The notes under the pieces are model-generated. The model worked only from the letters and a program-made list of their open reading frames with translations. It had not been told where the DNA came from and did not search any database. This document shows positions 56,567-64,000 of a stretch of DNA of 64,000 nucleotides, piece after piece. Positions within the stretch are counted from its first letter, which is position 1. Each line of letters starts with the position of its first letter. The translations under genes were made by a program, and so were the position numbers. Source of the DNA: Wenzhouxiangella marina (GTDB lineage Bacteria > Pseudomonadota > Gammaproteobacteria > Xanthomonadales > Wenzhouxiangellaceae); contig NZ_CP012154.1 in NCBI RefSeq assembly GCF_001187785.1, positions 1,854,501 through 1,918,500 on the forward strand, read 5' to 3'.

Positions 56567-58489
56567 ATGGGTGAGCAAAACGTAGATCAGGGCTCGGACG
56601 AGAATACCCGCCGCGCCTTCATGAAGGCACTCCTCGACGAGGTTCGAGCGCTGGAGGACATGCACGAGAACGGCATGTTCGAGTCGGGCATTCGCCGGAT
56701 CGGTGCCGAGCAGGAAATGTTCCTGGTGGATCGCGCGGCCCGCCCGGCCCTGACCGCGATGCAGATCCTCGAGCGCATCGACGATCCCCGCTTCACCCAT
56801 GAGCTCGGCCTGTTCAATCTCGAGGCCAATCTCTCGCCCCTGGAGCTCGGTGGCGACTGCCTGCGGCAGATGGAGGCCGAGACCGAGGAAGTGTGCGCGA
56901 TCGCCCGGGAGAAGGCCGCCGAGGTGGAGAGCCGCATCGCCCTGGTAGGAATCCTTCCAACCCTGACCCGGGACCACCTCAGCCTGGATGCGATGGTCCC
57001 GACGGCGCGCTACTTCGCGCTCAACGAGGCCCTGCTGCGGCTGCGAGGCAGCCATTTCCAGATCAACATCAAGGGCATCGACCAGCTCAACTTCAAGCTC
57101 GACAACCTGATGCTCGAAGCCTGCAATACGAGCTTCCAGATCCATTTCCAGGTCGGGGCCGACGAATTCGCGCACCTGTACAACATCGCCCAGGCCGTCA
57201 CCGGCCCGCTGCTGGCGGCCTGTGTCAATTCGCCCATCCTCCTCGGCAAGCGTCTCTGGCACGAAAGCCGGATCGCGGTGTTCGAGCACTCCATCGATGC
57301 GCGCTCCGAAGCCCATGCGGCGCGCGGTCACAAGCCCAGGGTGCATTTCGGAGATCAATGGGTCGAGGAGTCGGTGATCGAGATCTTCAAGGAAGACATC
57401 GCACGCTTCCGGGTCATTCTGACCACCGAATTCGAAGACGACCCGATCGGCAAGGTGGCACGCGGAGAAGCGCCCAAGCTCAATGCGCTGCGTTTGCACA
57501 ATGGGACGGTCTACCGCTGGAATCGCGCCTGCTACGGGATTTCCGACAACGGCAAGCCGCATCTCCGGATCGAGAACCGGGTCATCCCTTCCGGCCCCAC
57601 GGTGCTCGATGAGATCGCCAACGCCGCGTTCTTCTTCGGCATGATGGCCGCGCTGTCGCGCCGCGAATCCGACATCCGGGACAAGCTCCAGTTCGCCGAC
57701 GTCAAGGCCAATTTCATCGCCGCCGCTCGCGAGGGTCTGCGCGCACAGCAGATCTGGTTCGACGAGCGCCAGATGACGGCCCAGGAACTGCTGCTCGAAA
57801 TCCTGCTGCCGCTGGCCCGCGATGGCCTGGCCGACAGCGGCATCGACGCTGCCGACATCGATCGCTACATCGGCACCGTCGAGAAACGGGTCAAGAGCCG
57901 TCGGACGGGCGCCCGCTGGCAACTCGCCTCCCTCGATGCCATGCGCGGCAAGGCGAGCGATCACGAATGCCTGCGCGCCCTGACCAACAGCATGATCGAT
58001 CAGCAGGAGCGCGGCGACTGCGTCGCCGACTGGGAACTGGCCGAGTTCTCACCCAGCCAGGACTGGCGCGACAGCTACCGCACCGTCGGGCAGTTCATGG
58101 CCACGGATCTGTTCACGGTCCGCCCGGATGACATCGTGGATTTCGCGGCGAGTCTGATGGAATGGCGCTACGTTCGACACGTGCCCGTCGAGGACGATTC
58201 CGGACACCTGCTCGGCCTGGTCTCACATCGGCAACTGCTTCGCCTGGTCGCCCGCGGCGGCCGGGCAGGGCAGACCACCATGGTTCGCGACATCATGCAC
58301 ACCGAACCCCTGTCGGTGACTCCCGAGACGACCACCGTCGAGGCGATCCGCATGATGCGGGAGAAACGCCTGAGCTGCCTGCCCGTGGTCAAGGACGGCA
58401 AGCTGGTGGGCCTGGTCACCGAATACGACCTGATCGTGGTCGCCGGCCGCCTGCTCGAGTCCTATCTGGCCGAAGACAGCGAGGCGTGA
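56567..58489 (+). CDS. GCS2-family carboxylate-amine ligase fused to a CBS-domain pair
   Basis: The N-terminal part (about residues 40-430) resembles glutamate-cysteine ligase family 2: RIGAEQEMFLVD, THELGLFNLEANLSPLELGG (part), RLRGSHFQINIKG, and RIENRVIPSGPT. A helical segment follows, then two CBS domains (about 506-630) with FMATDLFTVRPDD and DIMHTEPLSVTPETTTVEAI. CBS pairs usually bind adenine nucleotides. It has 640 residues from ATG 56567, which follows a promoter; the open frame upstream has no similarity. Its stop overlaps the next gene (GTGA). The ligated substrates are unknown. Confidence 0.85.
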   Translation: MGEQNVDQGSDENTRRAFMKALLDEVRALEDMHENGMFESGIRRIGAEQEMFLVDRAARPALTAMQILERIDDPRFTHELGLFNLEANLSPLELGGDCLRQMEAETEEVCAIAREKAAEVESRIALVGILPTLTRDHLSLDAMVPTARYFALNEALLRLRGSHFQINIKGIDQLNFKLDNLMLEACNTSFQIHFQVGADEFAHLYNIAQAVTGPLLAACVNSPILLGKRLWHESRIAVFEHSIDARSEAHAARGHKPRVHFGDQWVEESVIEIFKEDIARFRVILTTEFEDDPIGKVARGEAPKLNALRLHNGTVYRWNRACYGISDNGKPHLRIENRVIPSGPTVLDEIANAAFFFGMMAALSRRESDIRDKLQFADVKANFIAAAREGLRAQQIWFDERQMTAQELLLEILLPLARDGLADSGIDAADIDRYIGTVEKRVKSRRTGARWQLASLDAMRGKASDHECLRALTNSMIDQQERGDCVADWELAEFSPSQDWRDSYRTVGQFMATDLFTVRPDDIVDFAASLMEWRYVRHVPVEDDSGHLLGLVSHRQLLRLVARGGRAGQTTMVRDIMHTEPLSVTPETTTVEAIRMMREKRLSCLPVVKDGKLVGLVTEYDLIVVAGRLLESYLAEDSEA

Positions 58490-58935
58490 GTCCGGGTACC
58501 CTTCGGCACGGCGGATGGCTGGCCATCGTTCTGCTGCTGAGCGCCTGCGCGCCGCCTCCGCCATCCGAAGAACGCATCCGTGCCCGCCTGGGAGAAATGA
58601 CCGAGGCCCTGGCCGAAGGGGATGTCCGGGCCGTACTGGCCCCCCTGGCCGAGGACTTCAACGGTGAGACCTGGAACCTCGACCAACGCGCTCTGCGCCT
58701 GCTGCTGCAGCGTGAGATGCGCGCCCATGAACGGGTTCGGGCGCGACTGATCGATATCGATGTAGAGCTTCACGGGGGCGAGCGGGCCACGGCAAGCTTT
58801 CAGGCCGTGCTGACCGGTGGCAGCGGGCTGTTGCCGGACGAGGGGCGCTGGATCCAGGTGGAAACGGGCTGGCGCCTGGATGACGATGACTGGTGGCTGA
58901 TCTCGGCGTCGTGGGAGGACGTGATCGGCCGCTGA
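58486..58935 (+). CDS. Small lipoprotein with NTF2/SnoaL-like features
   Basis: A 149-residue putative lipoprotein: lipobox LLSAC with Ala at +2, followed by a proline run and RIRARLGEMTEALAEGDVRAVLAPLAEDF, then alternating strands ending WRLDDDDWWLISASWEDV (parts quoted). That pattern fits the NTF2-like fold, ligand-binding or structural. GTG start at 58486 overlaps the preceding stop, implying coupled expression with the GCS2-CBS protein. The function is unknown. Confidence 0.7.
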   Translation: MSPGTLRHGGWLAIVLLLSACAPPPPSEERIRARLGEMTEALAEGDVRAVLAPLAEDFNGETWNLDQRALRLLLQREMRAHERVRARLIDIDVELHGGERATASFQAVLTGGSGLLPDEGRWIQVETGWRLDDDDWWLISASWEDVIGR

Positions 58936-58951
58936 ACGGCATAATGAAGGC

Positions 58952-61900
58952 ATGCTGCCGTCGACCTTCAGCCCGAAGACCCGAGCCTGGTTCCAGGCAG
59001 CGTTCGACGAACCCACCCCGATCCAGCGTGAAGCCTGGCCGAGAATCCAGGCCGGCGAACACGTACTGATCAGTGCCCCGACCGGCGCCGGAAAATCCCT
59101 GGCGGCCTGGCTGCCCCTCCTCGATCGCCTGCACCGAGCGCCGCAGTCGGGCGAGCGGCGCGTTCGTCTCCTCTACCTCTCGCCGCTCCGCGCCCTGTCC
59201 CGGGACATGGCCCAAAGCATGCTCGAGCGGATGATCGGACCGAACAGTGGCCCGGCCGAAGGCCTGAGCATCGGCCTCCGAACGGGCGACACGAGCCCGC
59301 GAGAGCGGGCCGCTCAGCGGCGCCGGCCGCCCGATGTGTTGCTGACCACGCCGGAGTCCCTGTTCGTCCTGCTGGGCAGTCGAGGGGGAAGGTCCATGCT
59401 GGCCGGCGTCGAGGCCGTCATCATCGACGAGGTCCATGCGCTCATCGAGAACAAGCGCGGCGATCACCTGAGCCTGTCCTTGGAGCGACTTCAGGCCCTC
59501 GTCAATCGGCCGATACAACGCATCGGACTGTCCGCGACGGCCCGTCCTCTGGAGCGCGTGGCAAGCTTTCTGGTCGGGCAGGGGCGCGATTGTCGAATCG
59601 TCGATTGGGGTGCCCCGCAGAGCCCGTCGCTCCGGATCGAAACCCCGCCCCTGCCATTGGGCCATTTCGCGGGGCAGCTGCACTGGGCCTTCATCGAAGC
59701 ACGCCTCATCGAGTTGGCCGAGCAGGCGGGCACGATGCTCGTCTTCTGCAACACGCGTGCCCTGGTCGAACGCCTCGGGCATCGGCTGGCGGACGCCCTG
59801 GGCGAGGATCGGGTCGCCTCTCACCATGGCAGCCTCGGACACGATCGGCGGCAGGTGGTCGAACAGGGGCTCAAGAGCGGAACGCTGAAAGTGGTCGTGT
59901 GTTCATCCTCACTCGAACTCGGTATCGATATCGGCCCCCTCGAGCGGGTCTGCCAGATCGGCAGCTGCCAGTCCATCAACACCTTTCGACAGCGCGCCGG
60001 TCGCGCCCGTCACCGGCCCGGTGAGCTCGGTCGAATCCACGCCTTTCCGCTCAGCCTGTCCGATCGCCTGGATCTGGCAGCCATGGAATCGGCGCTCGAC
60101 CAGTCCGACATCGATCCCGTTCAGCCACGTTCCATCAGCGAGGACGTGCTCGCCCAGCAGCTGCTGGCCGAAGTCGCCACCGGGGAGGGGCGGATCCAGG
60201 TCCTGCTGCAGCGCTTTCGTCGAGCCTGGCCCTTCCGGGCCCTGGAGCTCGAAACCCTCGATGCCGTGATCGACATGCTGCACGACGGTTTCGTGCCCGG
60301 TCGGGAGACCGGCCGTGGCCCGCTCCAGCGCCTGGACCGCGACCGCCTCGAGGCCAGCGAATGGATCGATCGCCTCAGCCTGGTCAACGCCGGCACGATT
60401 CCCGAATGGTTCGAGTACGAAGTCATCAGCGACAAGGGCCGCCTGCTGGGCCGCCTGGACGAGGAGTTCGCCTTCGAGTCCTCACCGGGACAGGTCCTCA
60501 GCCTCGGTGGCCAGAGCTGGCGAATCCTGCGCATCGGGCCTGGCCACGTCGAAGTTGAAGCCAGCGAGGACGAGGCACCGAATCTCCCCTTCTGGTTCGG
60601 CGACGGCGCCGGTCGCAGTCAAGCGCTGTCCAGGCGTGTCCAGGGCATCATGGACGCCTCCGATTCCCAGCCCGGAGAACTGGGCCAATGGCTGGAGACC
60701 AGCCGCCAGCAGCTGGGACGTCTGCCGAGTGCGACACGGATCGTGATCGAACGATTCTACGACCCGGGCGGGGATCAGCATCTCGTTCTGCACAGCCTGT
60801 TCGGAGCTCGCCTGAATCGTGGCTGGGGCCTAGCCCTGCGGAAACGTTTCTGCCGGGGCTTCAATTTCGAGCTGCAGGCCGCCGCCACCGACAACGGCGT
60901 GCTGATTTCCCTCGGTGCGGTGCACAGCTTCGCCCTGGAGGACGTGATCCGCTGGCTGACGGCAAGCAGCATCGAGCCCGTGTTGACCCAGGCCCTCCTC
61001 GATACACCGATCTTCCAGACTCGACTGCGCTGGTGCGCCAATAACGCGCTCGCCATCGCCCGCCGCGACCTGCGCGGCAGGGTTCCAGCCCAACTGCAGC
61101 GAAGTCAGACCGAGAACCTGATCGCCCGCATCTTTCCCGACCAGCTGGCCTGTCTGGAGAATCTCTCCGGCGAGCGCAGGATTCCGGACCACCCGCTGGT
61201 TCGACAGGCGATGCGCGATTGCCTTGAAGAACACATGGACCTGCCGGGACTGATCGCCCTGTACCGCTCGATCGAGTCCGGCACCTGTGAGGTCCATTGT
61301 GTGGACCGTCAGCAGCCCTCGCTGCTCTCCGAAGCCATGATCCATGCGCCGCGCTCGAGCTTCCTCGACCCGGCCGCGGCCGAGGAACGCCGAACTCGCA
61401 GCTTCGAGACACCGGCCAGGAATCGAGGAAGCGCCGCTACCTTCGCACGCCCGCCCGAGGAGCTGGCTACGGCCCGAGGTCTGATGAGCGCTCTGAACCA
61501 GTTCGGCTACCTGCGCGTGGACGAGGGCGAGCGAGCGGGTGCTGCAGCCTCATTCCGTGGTCTGAGTTCGAGTTGCGCGGCCCTGGTGGTCCGACCTGAC
61601 GGTCAGCGGCGCTTCTGGGTCGCACTGGAACGTCTGTCCCAGGTGCTGGCGGTCTGGCCGAAGGCCACGATCGGGCCGTTTCTCAGCCGAGCTCAAAGGC
61701 CCAGGCCGGATGCGGATGCCGACGAAGCCCTGGCCCGTCTGCTACTCGGGCGGGTTCGCTATCTGGGGGCAGGAAGATCCGGAGAATTGGCCAGTGAAAC
61801 CGGCCTGCCGGTCACCACGATCGAAGCCGCGCTGGCCCGACTGGAAGCCGAAGGCCTGCTCGAACGCATCACTGAAGAGGATGAAAAGGGAAGCTGGCGA

Positions 61901-61972
61901 GAGCGCCTTGCCTGCCAGGGCAGTGCCCCGGCAAACAGAGGATCCGGGTCGCCGAGCGGGGCGACCCGGTGA
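58952..61972 (+). CDS. lhr: Lhr-family DEAD/DEAH helicase, shortened form
   Basis: ATP-dependent helicase of the Lhr family (ssDNA 3'-5' translocase). Walker A APTGAGKS at residues 42-49, DEVH at 159-162, SAT at 194-196, and QRAGRARH as motif VI. The Lhr-type winged-helix and Lhr-core domains follow. At 1006 residues it is longer than the ligase-associated Lhr core (about 820) and much shorter than full Lhr (about 1500). Past the core it keeps RRFWVALERL and a winged-helix (SGELASETGLPVTTIEAAL), then stops after a low-complexity GSAPANRGSGSPSG tail. The stop lies next to the convergent ctaE. Confidence 0.9.
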   Translation: MLPSTFSPKTRAWFQAAFDEPTPIQREAWPRIQAGEHVLISAPTGAGKSLAAWLPLLDRLHRAPQSGERRVRLLYLSPLRALSRDMAQSMLERMIGPNSGPAEGLSIGLRTGDTSPRERAAQRRRPPDVLLTTPESLFVLLGSRGGRSMLAGVEAVIIDEVHALIENKRGDHLSLSLERLQALVNRPIQRIGLSATARPLERVASFLVGQGRDCRIVDWGAPQSPSLRIETPPLPLGHFAGQLHWAFIEARLIELAEQAGTMLVFCNTRALVERLGHRLADALGEDRVASHHGSLGHDRRQVVEQGLKSGTLKVVVCSSSLELGIDIGPLERVCQIGSCQSINTFRQRAGRARHRPGELGRIHAFPLSLSDRLDLAAMESALDQSDIDPVQPRSISEDVLAQQLLAEVATGEGRIQVLLQRFRRAWPFRALELETLDAVIDMLHDGFVPGRETGRGPLQRLDRDRLEASEWIDRLSLVNAGTIPEWFEYEVISDKGRLLGRLDEEFAFESSPGQVLSLGGQSWRILRIGPGHVEVEASEDEAPNLPFWFGDGAGRSQALSRRVQGIMDASDSQPGELGQWLETSRQQLGRLPSATRIVIERFYDPGGDQHLVLHSLFGARLNRGWGLALRKRFCRGFNFELQAAATDNGVLISLGAVHSFALEDVIRWLTASSIEPVLTQALLDTPIFQTRLRWCANNALAIARRDLRGRVPAQLQRSQTENLIARIFPDQLACLENLSGERRIPDHPLVRQAMRDCLEEHMDLPGLIALYRSIESGTCEVHCVDRQQPSLLSEAMIHAPRSSFLDPAAAEERRTRSFETPARNRGSAATFARPPEELATARGLMSALNQFGYLRVDEGERAGAAASFRGLSSSCAALVVRPDGQRRFWVALERLSQVLAVWPKATIGPFLSRAQRPRPDADADEALARLLLGRVRYLGAGRSGELASETGLPVTTIEAALARLEAEGLLERITEEDEKGSWRERLACQGSAPANRGSGSPSGATR
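61944..61969. terminator. Hairpin across the lhr 3' end, terminator of the cox genes
   Basis: CCGGGTCGCC (61944-61953) and GGCGACCCGG (61960-61969) form a perfect 10-bp stem with a 6-base loop, lying within the last codons of lhr and 9 bases past the ctaE stop. Leaving the hairpin on the minus strand the sequence is moderately T-rich (CTCTGTTTGC), so it probably terminates the minus-strand oxidase transcript. Confidence 0.55.
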
Positions 61973-61978
61973 TCGGCA

Positions 61979-62839
61979 TCAGACGATGTAGACGAAGATG
62001 AACAGGCCAAGCCAGACGACATCGACGAAGTGCCAGTACCAGGCCACAGCCTCGAAGCCGAAGTGGTTCTTCTTGGTGAAGTGGCCCATGGCGCAGCGCA
62101 CGGTGATCACGGTCAGCATGATCGCGCCGACGGTCACGTGCAGACCGTGGAATCCGGTCAGCATGAAGAAGGTCGAACCATAGATCCCCGAACCCAGGGT
62201 CAGCCCCAGGTCCTTGTAGGCGTGAGCATATTCATACATCTGAACGTACAGGAAGACCACACCGAGCAGGATGGTGGCGATCATCCAGGCGATCAGGGCG
62301 CCGCGCTGGGAACGCTTCAGCGCCCAGTGAGCCATCGTGATCGTCACACCGGAGGTCAGCAGCAGCAGGGTATTGACCAGCGGCAGACCGAAGCCGGAAA
62401 TGGTCTGGAAGGAACCACCCATCTCCGCCGGACCATTCGTCGGCCAGACGGCCTCGAAGCCCGGGTAGAGGAATTGGTTGGTCATCGCGCCCGTGCCCTC
62501 GCCACCCAGCCACGGCACGGCGAACATGCGAGCGTAGAACAGAGCGCCGAAGAAGGCGGCGAAGAACATGACTTCTGAGAAGATGAACCAGATCATGCCC
62601 TGGCGGAACGAGGTATCGACCGCCGAGTTGTACATGCCGGCTTCGGATTCCCGAATCACTTCCGCGAACCAGCCGAACATCATGGTGATCACGACCGCAG
62701 CACCTGCTGCGAAGAACCACGGGCCGGAACTGGCCTCGTTCAGCCAGTTAGCGGCGCCGATCATCATGATGAACAAGCCGATCGAGCCGACGATCGGCCA
62801 CTTCGCGGTGTGGGGGACGTAGTAATTGCCTTGTGCCAT
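61979..62839 (-). CDS. ctaE: Cytochrome c oxidase subunit III
   Basis: Integral membrane subunit of the aa3-type oxidase. It has seven predicted spans, including WPIVGSIGLFIMMIGA, MIWFIFSEVMFFAAFFGALF (part), TGFHGLHVTVGAIML and the C-terminal WHFVDVVWLGLFIFVY. The family motif G-F-H-G-x-H is complete. It has 286 residues. It is last gene of the minus-strand oxidase cluster, after ctaG. Confidence 0.97.
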   Translation of the reverse strand: MAQGNYYVPHTAKWPIVGSIGLFIMMIGAANWLNEASSGPWFFAAGAAVVITMMFGWFAEVIRESEAGMYNSAVDTSFRQGMIWFIFSEVMFFAAFFGALFYARMFAVPWLGGEGTGAMTNQFLYPGFEAVWPTNGPAEMGGSFQTISGFGLPLVNTLLLLTSGVTITMAHWALKRSQRGALIAWMIATILLGVVFLYVQMYEYAHAYKDLGLTLGSGIYGSTFFMLTGFHGLHVTVGAIMLTVITVRCAMGHFTKKNHFGFEAVAWYWHFVDVVWLGLFIFVYIV

Positions 62840-62857
62840 GAGGGCTCCCTCGATTCT

Positions 62858-63412
62858 CTAGTTCGTAGCGGCCAGCGCGTCGCTGGCGTCGTTATTGGGG
62901 TAGATGATGTAGCTCAGGGTGATCAGATCGGTCCGCTCGGGCAGATCCGAACCGACGAAGAAACGCACCGGCATCTCGCGGCTCTCGCCCGGCTCGAGGA
63001 CCTGCTCGGTAAAGCAGAAGCACTCGGTCTTGTTGAAGTAGAGCGAGGCCAGGCCCGGAGCGACGCTGGGTACGGCCTGCGCCACCAGGGTGCGATCCGA
63101 GCGATTGTGCGCGATGTAGACCGTCTCGTACATCTTGCCCGGATGCACCTGCATCATGCGCTCGGTCGGCTCGAAGGCCCAGGGCAGGCCCGAATTGACG
63201 TTCGCATCGAAGTGCACCGTCACCAGGCGCGACTCATCGATCTCGGTGCTGAGCGTTTCGGTTACCGCGGTCTCGGCGGTTCGACCGCCGATCCCGGTGA
63301 TCTCGCAGAACTTGTCGTAGAGCGGCACCAGCAGGTAGCCGAAGCCGAACATGCCGATGGCCACGAGCGTCAGCAGACCCGCCGTACGAGCGGTACCCAT
63401 GGACTGACTCAT
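62858..63412 (-). CDS. ctaG: Cytochrome c oxidase assembly protein CtaG (Cox11)
   Basis: Copper chaperone delivering Cu-B to subunit I. One N-terminal span (about residues 12-30, LLTLVAIGMFGFGYLLVPLY in part), then a periplasmic immunoglobulin-like domain with the copper-binding ECFCFTEQ and the YDKFCEITG segment after the span. It has 184 residues. It overlaps the small upstream gene by four bases (ATGA) and precedes ctaE by 18 bases. Confidence 0.96.
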   Translation of the reverse strand: MSQSMGTARTAGLLTLVAIGMFGFGYLLVPLYDKFCEITGIGGRTAETAVTETLSTEIDESRLVTVHFDANVNSGLPWAFEPTERMMQVHPGKMYETVYIAHNRSDRTLVAQAVPSVAPGLASLYFNKTECFCFTEQVLEPGESREMPVRFFVGSDLPERTDLITLSYIIYPNNDASDALAATN

Positions 63413-63552
63413 GAACCGGTACCCGACACGTTCATGAATGCCCGGCCGATGAAGGCCAGGTAGATGCCGAAGACGACGACGAGGAGCACCAGCACCGTGC
63501 GGATCACCCCACGGCGCTGATGCTTCGAGTCCTGTTGCTCGGTGGAACTCAC
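63409..63552 (-). CDS. 47-residue single-span membrane protein between ctaD and ctaG
   Basis: Translation of the minus strand from GTG 63552 gives 47 residues: a short charged cytoplasmic head (SSTEQQDSKHQRRG), one membrane span (VIRTVLVLLVVVFGIYLAF) and a short polar tail. GGAG lies 8 bases before the GTG, and its TGA overlaps the ctaG ATG, which supports real translation. Tiny single-span proteins occupy this position in several proteobacterial oxidase operons and are presumed assembly factors. An in-frame GTG three codons earlier is an alternative start. Confidence 0.7.
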   Translation of the reverse strand: MSSTEQQDSKHQRRGVIRTVLVLLVVVFGIYLAFIGRAFMNVSGTGS

Positions 63553-63570
63553 GTCATTCACTCCGACCGA

Positions 63571-64000
63571 TCAGGCCAGGTTGTCCTTGTGGACGGCGAC
63601 GCTGTCGTCGACGACCGGCGGCGTGTCGAAGGTGTGCAGCGGAGCCGGGGAGGGCACCGTCCACTCCAGACCACGCGCGCCTTCCCACACCTGGGCCGTG
63701 GCTTTCTCGCCGCCACGAGCGCACTTCCAGATGATGTAGACGAACAGCAGCTGGCCGATGCCGAACATGAATCCACCGATCGAGGAGATCATGTTGAACT
63801 CCGCGAACTGCACGGCGTAGTCGGGGATACGACGCGGCATGCCGGCCAGGCCCAGGTAGTGCTGCGGGAAGAACAGCACATTGATCCAGATCGTGGACCA
63901 CCAGAAATGGACCTTGCCGAGGGTCTCGTTGTACATGTGCCCCGTCCATTTGGGCAGCCAGTAGTACACCCCGGCCATGATCGCGAAGATCGCACCCGTC
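63571..64000 (-). CDS. ctaD: Cytochrome c oxidase subunit I, C-terminal part
   Basis: The last 142 residues of the heme-copper catalytic subunit; the gene enters the window from the right. Recognisable are AIMAGVYYWLPKWTGHMYNE, VLFFPQHYLGLAGMPRRIPDY (parts) and a final transmembrane helix MISSIGGFMFGIGQLLFVYI (part), then a soluble tail. The heme and copper ligands lie upstream, outside the window. It heads the ctaD-small protein-ctaG-ctaE order. Confidence 0.96.
   Translation of the reverse strand, partial: TGAIFAIMAGVYYWLPKWTGHMYNETLGKVHFWWSTIWINVLFFPQHYLGLAGMPRRIPDYAVQFAEFNMISSIGGFMFGIGQLLFVYIIWKCARGGEKATAQVWEGARGLEWTVPSPAPLHTFDTPPVVDDSVAVHKDNLA

Overview
The window is a dense stretch of chromosome from a high-GC gammaproteobacterium. 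Several things place it near the Xanthomonadales/Chromatiales border (a Wenzhouxiangella-like organism is my best guess, by inference only): the carA-carB-greA-rpfE-recJ order, agmatine deiminase beside N-carbamoylputrescine amidase, a pabB/trpE-type enzyme with Ala in place of the usual Lys, and the rlmN-pilW-rodZ-hisS-yfgM-bamB-der and yceD-rpmF-plsX-fab-acpP-pab-mltG-tmk-holB-pilZ clusters. About 60 protein genes cover almost everything. No gap between genes exceeds 300 bases, and I see no rRNA, tRNA, CRISPR array, transposase or prophage.

Layout. 1-5261 (minus): lpdA (cut by the window edge), sucB and sucA, the 2-oxoglutarate dehydrogenase complex. 5379-7891 (minus): roxA and purB. 7935-16437: a flavodoxin-fold quinone reductase, the agmatine-to-putrescine pair aguB-aguA, a small BamE-like secreted protein, an SDR enzyme, rsgA, orn, and the divergent pair ppsA/ppsR. 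16583-24750 (plus): a YqiB-like protein, then carA-carB-greA-rpfE-recJ. 24871-32843 (plus): ndk, rlmN, pilW, rodZ, hisS, yfgM, bamB, der; ispG, usual between rodZ and hisS, is not here. 32899-38005: glutathione peroxidase, folD, then a tightly overlapping TRAP transporter set (TatT-like lipoprotein, DctP, DctQ, DctM). 38066-41352 (minus): fadI-fadJ for fatty acid beta-oxidation. 41423-42019: a Maf protein. 42071-53542 (plus): the long lipid/folate/replication cluster yceD to pilZ, followed by dinB. 54648-56336 (minus): fadD. 56567-61972 (plus): a GCS2 ligase fused to CBS domains, a small lipoprotein and a shortened Lhr helicase. 61979-64000 (minus): cytochrome c oxidase genes ctaE, ctaG, a 47-residue membrane protein and the end of ctaD.

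The genes are mainly central metabolism (TCA cycle, gluconeogenic PEP synthase, carbamoyl phosphate, purines, fatty acid synthesis and breakdown), envelope biogenesis and aerobic respiration. There is no obvious accessory island. The signals I found beyond routine annotation are mostly regulatory: a candidate eight-codon leader peptide ending in three Arg codons inside a set of competing hairpins upstream of carA; near-symmetric -10 sequences that read in both directions between several divergent gene pairs; a 7-bp inverted repeat placed between the -35 and -10 of the yceD promoter; near-leaderless starts for two genes; and a long palindromic repeat with a 9-base internal period between lpdA and sucB. 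The main protein-level oddities are the GCS2-CBS fusion, the short Lhr, and the DinB without a recognisable clamp-binding tail.
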